This document shows positions 58,138 through 64,000 of a stretch of 64,000 nt of DNA, in pieces. A program made the translations under genes and the position numbers. Origin of the DNA: Zygnema cylindricum (lineage: Eukaryota; Streptophyta; Zygnematophyceae; Zygnematales; Zygnemataceae). Where the stretch lies: positions 126,001 to 190,000 of the forward strand of contig JBBHKE010002346.1 of NCBI GenBank assembly GCA_037447655.1, written 5' to 3'. The notes beneath the pieces are model-generated. The model searched no databases. It saw nothing but the letters and a program-made list of their open reading frames with translations, and was not told where the DNA came from. The number at the start of each line of letters is the position of its first letter. The first letter of the stretch is position 1.

Positions 58138-58863
58138 GGGTGGCTTTCTATCAAACGAATAGTCGGTTAGTTTACAAATTTTTTTGCTTATCCGTACAAA
58201 ACTGTGACTCTTATATTGTTTTCTTACGCGAAAAACTTTACAAAGAATCTTGCAAATACTCTTTGAAAGTCTGGGAGGTAAAAATGATTGTGGGATATAG
58301 ATTCGCGAGGCGTTCGCTACATTTTTTTTCTGTAGCTGGCAACCTATTTTGTCAGCTACAAAAAAAAATGAATCGCGACACGTTGGATGATTTCGCTACG
58401 TGTGACGATGGACTACCAATGAAATTCCCAAAATTTGCGCATTATATGTAGGTTTCAAAATGCAAACGAAAATAAAAAAGTAATCTGGTGATGCTCATTC
58501 GTTATGCTATTTTTTGTTAACGCTCTTTCGTCACGCTATTTTTGGGAAAAGGCTTTCTTGATGTTCCCAAACATGAACCTTAAAAAGCGAGGTGGCGTAG
58601 AAGATTGGCGTCTGGAAAAAGTACAAAATGTTGGTCTTATGATGACTTGGTACACACGTATATGGTATGCAAATGAAGATTTGAAGTTAAATTTGTCGGT
58701 GTGAAAAATCTTTAAGAATATCCAATATCGGATCGTAACTTACGTGGTGCCAAGCAATCTACAACACATGGTTACAGAATTTTCGCAATAGAACATCGTA
58801 TCACTTATACCATCCCGTATTGTTGGTCGTATAATTGCATAATTTATTGATGGAACGTCACCC
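58138..58863. mobile_element. Harbinger-like non-autonomous element, copy 2
   Basis: 726 bp. Left end GGGTGGCTTTCTATCA and right end TGATGGAACGTCACCC, close to the 14-bp ends of 3782-4520. Length is similar but the interior is poorly conserved. A 142-codon frame (58023-58451) overlaps the left part without a recognisable domain. Confidence 0.45.
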
Positions 58864-58984
58864 CCAGTCTCCTTTGGCTTTTGTAGTCTTCAAGAGTTTT
58901 TTTTTTTTTTTAACCATTTTGTACCTTGATGGTTTTTTCATCGTACGTCTTAGAATAAGGATAAACAACACCTTTACAAATCTT

Positions 58985-59375
58985 CACTTTTGTACGCTAT
59001 ACAATTTTTTTTTCAACTTTTGAGATAGACAATTTTTTTTTTTTCAGTTCATTGTACAAGAATTTTTTCCTAAAAAATATGTGCAAATTAATTGCACAAT
59101 AAATTTCAATTTGTGCGATTCACTTTTTAACTCCGCTGTTCCAAATATTACGTTAATGCTTTGCGTTTTTAGATTCTTTGTAGATTTTCAGCATCCAGTT
59201 ATTAACCTACGTGGTACCATTTATAACGAGCCACGCAAATTTTATTTTTTTTACTAATCCGACTTATTGGCCAAACTTCAACTGGAAGATCGACGTTAAA
59301 GGATTCTCGCAACATTGATAAATGTGAAATAACGCTAATTGCCCCCTGTCAATTTCAAACTAGGTAAGGATAATT
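58985..59375. repeat. Dispersed repeat R3, copy 2
   Basis: Same order and orientation of blocks as 55005-55440. Followed by A/G-rich DNA (59380-59475). Confidence 0.55.
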
Positions 59376-59530
59376 TACCTAGAAAAGAAAAGAAAAGACA
59401 AGAAAACGTCAAAAGTAAAGAAGAGGAAAATGAATATAAAGTAAAGAAAAGAAAGAGAAAAAGAAAAAATCTTTGACTTTTATGTACGGGACACAATCTA
59501 CGAAAGATATAGAAAGGAAATTGCTCGAGT

Positions 59531-60394
59531 GAGGGCACTTTCCCATGTTACTGAAACTTTAGTTTTTTAACTTTGTTTTTAGCGATGATTCTTTGTACTA
59601 CAAAGCATTCCTATGTAAAGAAATAAAATCGTTACTTTAGATTGTGCCGGATGTATGTGGGTGTACTTTGTGACGGTTATAGGCGACTACAAAACTCGCA
59701 ACAATTGATGACCTTTACAAAACAGCGACGGTTGTAGGCGTCTAGTTACTTGTGACATTATAGATGTTTAGGGTTTGTGACATTTTGACGTCACGCTCAA
59801 AGTATGACATCGTCGACGTCACACATTGTAAACTTTTACGCCATGGTTTGCCGATTTTGGTTTTTAATATTTTCTCACTCTTCTTACCATCAAAATATGC
59901 TCAAAGATAGTAAAAAAGAAATCGTTTTTAGAGATGTTTCATTTGATACCATTATTGACGTTTTTCATTACAAGAATAGAGAGATAGATGCGGTATTGAG
60001 AGAGGGAGAGAGAGAGAGGCGCTTTCACGGACTTCGCTTTTGCGAAATGGCGTCCGTTGGTCGAGACCCCCTCCACGGCCCCTGTACGCAAAAAGATGCA
60101 CGGAATAAAGTTACGCACAGGCTAGAAATGTGCAGTGGGTTTTTTATTGGTACTCCGTGCAAAAAAATTGTCAAAAACTTCGACAAGTGTGAGAGCATCT
60201 GCTTATTCGCTCAACTCAAGGAACTTTATTTAAAGTCACCTTGTGAGGCAATTTTATATAAAGTTTGAAGATGAACTGGAAGGACGCGGAAGTGGGTCGA
60301 AATGCGCTAGACGACAAACTGGAGTGCATATAAATCTGAAGGTAACGCAACTTGTACGGTGGTAACGACTAAAATATACTATAACTTTTGCACA
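59531..60394. mobile_element. Dispersed TIR element R2, copy 3
   Basis: About 864 bp bounded by GGCACTTTCCCATGT and ACATGGGAAAGTGCC. The interior matches 4523-5682. A 154-codon plus frame (59804-60268) has partial counterparts in copy 1, but nothing identifies it as a transposase. Confidence 0.6.
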
Positions 60395-60499
60395 TGGGAA
60401 AGTGCCATGAGACTTTTCAATCAATACACATTGTTGCTTCTGTAATTCACACCGATGAGTTGTACTGTAACGAATGGTTCGATTAGAGAAAACGACGCA

Positions 60500-60690
60500 A
60501 TGTACAATTCACAGTACAAGGGTCTTGTTCCAAAAAAGACAGAAAACAGTTCAGTGACATGTCAGCAGTGACGTCAGCTTTGCCGTGACAACTGTACATT
60601 TCGGGCGAACAAACATCATGTATAAGTATAACTAAAGGACAAACACATGTCGCCCCCTGTTGTTGAAACTGTTTCAGCTGTTACAAAAGT
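60500..60690. repeat. Direct repeat left of the fold-back
   Basis: Similar to 61760-61930 in the same orientation (CTGTACnTTT, AACAAAnA, AAAGGACAAAnACA and GTCGCCC blocks). Confidence 0.55.
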
Positions 60691-60703
60691 ACTAATATTG
60701 AAA

Positions 60704-61519
60704 GGGAATTGCTAATCGCAGAGACGATTTTTGGTGCGCGCAGGTAGTTGTCAGAAATTGTACATTTGAAGTGCAATTTCGTACAGGCTACGTACCTTTA
60801 ATTTCAGATCTGACGGTCAATTTGTCGAACAACTTTGACTGGCGGAATATTGTACCGGCGGTTAAAAAAGTGTGGCGCTTCCAAACGTCGACCATCATTA
60901 AAAAAAAAAAATTCACACAGCCGGCGCAGGTTTACTGTAACCAAACTGCGGCAGCCACATATAAATAAAATGGCTGTGCGCAAGTAGTTTACTGCAAAAA
61001 TGAAATCAACTCGTGAACCGTTACATTGCACTTGGACACATATTAAAGGACGACGTACAGCATGTGTAAAATCGCACGAAAGCAAATAAACTTCGTACAA
61101 ATTACAAAATAAAAATGCGTACCCGACTACCCGTGTATAAATATCGATGAAACTAAAATGACACATCGTCACGTCCACGGTGGACGTGACAACGAGTTGA
61201 TTTCATTTTTTGCGGCTAACGTGAAGTGATAAACTACCTGCGCGCAGCCATTTTATTTATATGTGGCTGCCGCAGTTTGGTTACAGTAAAACTGCGCCAG
61301 CTGTGTGATTTTTTTTTTATTTATTGACGGTCGACGTTTGCAAGCGCTACACGTTTTTAACCGCCGGTACAATAATCCGCCAGTCAAAGTTGTTCTACGG
61401 ATTGACCGTCAGATCTGAAATTAAAGGTACGTAGCTTGTACGAAATTGTACTTCAAATGTACAATTTCTGACAACTACCTGCGCGCAGCAAAAATCGTCT
61501 CTGCGATTAGCAATTCCCT
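60704..61519. repeat. Long inverted repeat (fold-back element)
   Basis: Left arm 60704-61014 and right arm 61192-61519 are complementary over more than 300 bp with few mismatches and a variable A/T run. The loop is about 177 bp. Each arm contains a TATAAATAAAATGGCTG segment. Frames at 60771-60968 and 60804-61178 lie in this structure and have no recognisable domain. Confidence 0.9.
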
Positions 61520-61759
61520 ATCGAAAACCGAAACTGCAATATCGACAACAGAAAAAATATGTTTGTCTGGGCCTGCTGACTTCAAACCGTGTACGGAATC
61601 CTAATAAGGAAAGTCTAGACAACATCACCACGGTACACAATCTTTCGAGAAAAACGGAATCAATAGTAAAGATTGAAACTTAACAACCATACTAATATTA
61701 GCATACGCGATTTGAGCGTATGAGTCCAGTAATTGGCTCGCATGGAAATGGTGACACAC

Positions 61760-61930
61760 TGTACAAAATAACTGTACGAAAGGACCGCTGTACTAAAAGA
61801 AGCGACACGTCACTGTCAGCGTCGGTCGTGCCATTATAAACTGTACCTTTTGGGCCAACAAAACAGCATGGATGGATATTGACGAAAGGACAAATACACG
61901 TCGCCCACGATGTTGAAATTTGTGCTAACA
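61760..61930. repeat. Direct repeat right of the fold-back
   Basis: Partner of 60500-60690. The pair brackets the inverted repeat asymmetrically, with about 240 bp extra on the right. Confidence 0.55.
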
Positions 61931-62935
61931 AGTTTATCAAAGCCCGTTACACGGGCAAAGGTCGTGTTGTGTGTGTTTAAGGTTGTATAGTGTTTTTTTA
62001 CTCTATATATTTGGGAACAACTACAGGTGGGTTTTTTGATGAACTATACAAATGTAAATTATGTATGGGAATTACAACCATAGGGTGTTTTGATTTACAA
62101 CACAAATATAGACAATTTTAAACTGAGATAATGTCTCGTGTAAGATGTCATTCTGTGCAAACAAACATGTTTTGAAGTTCATAATCATATTTAGTCTACT
62201 TCTCAACATGAATATTGTAATTGAGATTAAATGGGTTTATTGATGACTGAGTGTCACCTTTGTAATAACGTTCAATGGTGTGTTGCGCTAGCAATTTCAA
62301 CTGACTAACTACACTTAACTAACCATTCTCCGCCCATATCTATGTGTACCTGTCATAAAACAAATGTTTATTTTTAGCTACAGCTTTCATGTTGGTGTGT
62401 TTTGTTTTACAATATGATTTTGTTCACATAAATCAATCAATGCCCGTTACACGGACATGATTCGTGTCGTGTTTTGTTATGCTTGTTATATGGGCATGTA
62501 TCGTCTGTTGTTTTATCACGCTTTGTTGAGCCTTACCAAAGTATTATACAAATATACGTTTCTGTGTTCAATAAGCAATTGTACGACATGCATTATATGT
62601 AAAGAGTCTCTCTGTAACTTTTATTCCAACAACACCCATAAAGTGATGGTATAAGCATATAAATATACACACTTCCAAACAGCAATAATATTCCATTGAA
62701 AAATAGTGGTGTTAGAACATAAGTGTGTCGAAGTATGTATGCCTATGCAACTTACTTTAAAACGTTAACAACCCAATTAGGATTAAACATAATTTTTGAT
62801 ATTAACTTTTTATAGCTCTAACAATGTTATAGATAAGTTTATTTCGAAACTTATTTATTTCACTATTGTAAAAGAAATGTCAATTTTCACATTGTATTAC
62901 CTTCTCTTTTTTATGGAAACATCTACACTGATTCA
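61931..62935. other. AT-rich region with two hairpin-bearing direct repeats
   Basis: GCCCGTTACACGGGC (a 5-bp stem hairpin) followed by GTCGTGTTGTGTG at about 61940, and GCCCGTTACACGGAC followed by GTGTCGTGTTTTG at about 62444. No gene recognised. Confidence 0.45.
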
Positions 62936-62937
62936 AC

Positions 62938-63063
62938 GCTCTTTTTTTTTTCCTATCTCGTTTTTTTTTTCTCCCCCGTCCCTCTCTCTTGTTGTCTCTC
63001 CCCTCTCCCTCTCTCTCTCCCTTTTCGTCTTCCATCTCTCTTCTCTCCCTCTTTCTTGTTGTC
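62938..63063 (+). repeat. Pyrimidine-rich low-complexity tract
   Basis: Runs of T and CTCTCCCT on the plus strand. Confidence 0.85.
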
Positions 63064-63065
63064 CG

Positions 63066-63330
63066 TTCATATATTGTTGGCTCACATATTGTTGGTTCGT
63101 ATATTTCCAGTGCATATATTGTCGGTTTATAAATTGTCGATTCATATATTGTCGATTCGTACTTTGGCGATTCATATCCTCTAGGTTCATATATTGTTGG
63201 TTCACATATTGTTGGTTCACATATTGTCTGTTTATATACTGTCTCTTTATACATTGTCGGTTCGGACATTTGCAGTTCATATCTTGTAAGTTCGTACATT
63301 GTCAGATCACATATTGTGAGTTCTTGTTCT
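63066..63330. repeat. 15-bp minisatellite
   Basis: About 17 degenerate units like TTCATATATTGTTGG. A 15-bp unit keeps frames open on both strands (five-residue repeats such as YMNRQ or CRFIY). I do not call a gene. Confidence 0.8.
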
Positions 63331-64000
63331 GCTCGAATATGCGTACTGGCGTCTACACACTTTGCAACAACAACCATAGGGTGTTTACGTTAAGGTCACA
63401 TACGCATCATAAACTATTTCAAACTGCAATAGTGAAGTAACATATGCTACTGACATCTACACATTTTGTGTCGCTTTCATAAATCAACCCCAATTTAAAA
63501 CTAAAAAAATGCAATGATATATTATTACTGCTTGTATATTTCATGACTTAGCAACGTACTTGCATGTAATATGAATCGTAAATCAACAACAATAATAATA
63601 TATCCCTTTATTACTAACCGTTTATTACGAATTACAATATTTCGTAATATTTCATTTGATATGTAATTTTAGACATAAATTGAGCCGAGATGGCACACGC
63701 GTACCATTTTTATTTTTCTTACGATGTATGTTGAGGCATCAATTTTGCACCGACGGCACATGGGAACATGGGTCGTGGTCTTAAAGGACATCTTGTTTTG
63801 GGTCGCACGCACGTACAAACATCGCTGCTCGCACACACAGGTATCGCCTATTTAAGGTGTTAAACACGGCGGCCAAAGGTCTATAATTTTTAATCGAAAA
63901 AAACCGATTTTTAATTTTGTATTTTTTCTCTTGACAGTAGTAACACACTCTTCATGGGAACAAAACTATAGGGTTATTTGATCATAAAGTGTTTTTTTTT
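63331..64000. other. No gene seen
   Basis: AT-rich end of the window. An ACCATAGGGTGTTT-like phrase near 63372 also occurs near 62087. Nothing else recognised. Confidence 0.5.

Noticed and set aside
59804-60268. Calling this 154-codon frame a transposase
   Set aside because: It recurs in part in another R2 copy, but no DDE, zinc-finger or other signature could be seen.
61938-61960. Helitron terminus
   Set aside because: Hairpin present but no CTRR end and no TC start could be placed.
62796-63440. 214-codon frame with CRFIYCRF repeats and its minus-strand partners
   Set aside because: Runs through a pyrimidine tract and a 15-bp minisatellite. The open frame is explained by the period, and there is no domain or splice support.

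Overview
The window looks like a transposon-dominated nuclear segment from a streptophyte (a land plant or charophyte-type alga). This is inferred from secreted LysM coding exons with GT-AG introns, two kinds of Ty1/copia LTR retrotransposon with different tRNA-iMet primer-binding sites, plant-style hAT and Harbinger-like miniature elements, and telobox-like AAACCCTAA motifs. The species cannot be fixed from the sequence. I see no rRNA gene, tRNA gene, CRISPR array or bacterial-type operon.

The only convincing host gene is a secreted multi-LysM protein on the minus strand, present twice as a tandem segmental duplication. Copy 1 (1-2161) runs off the left edge. Copy 2 (9022-16288) has its terminal exon inside the window. 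Copy 2 has lost the splice-acceptor AG of exon 6 and carries a 3.9 kb copia insertion (11411-15321), itself hit by an hAT-like element with a perfect 8-bp target duplication. Between the copies lie tandem repeats, Harbinger-like and other inverted-repeat elements, a 5' fragment of a third copia element (about 6691-7915) and simple repeats.

From 17 kb to 54 kb the DNA is mainly nested copia elements. Element A2 (17343-29785, minus) is split by element B (18443-24857, plus, target duplication ATCCG). Element C (30811-38326, plus) sits in a field of degenerate 10-bp repeats (30250-39830) and contains a reversed solo LTR. Element F (about 39841-42662, minus) is truncated. Element E (43620-54356, minus, target duplication ATTTA) interrupts a LINE-like reverse transcriptase pseudogene and is itself split by element D (47970-52338, plus, target duplication GACTC). 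D is a short derivative with gag and only scraps of pol. A second LINE-like reverse transcriptase pseudogene follows (55700-57850). The right end (58-64 kb) holds dispersed repeats, a Harbinger-like element, a TIR element, an 816-bp fold-back structure with arms over 310 bp, minisatellites and AT-rich sequence without a recognisable gene.

Two linked features stand out. Elements B, D, E and, in decayed form, C and F use a primer-binding site complementary to the anticodon arm of initiator tRNA-Met, like Drosophila copia, and the gag start codon lies inside that site. The LTRs of B, C, D, F and the solo LTR also carry, in antisense, a tRNA-like module whose T-arm loop begins with A, as in eukaryotic initiator tRNA.
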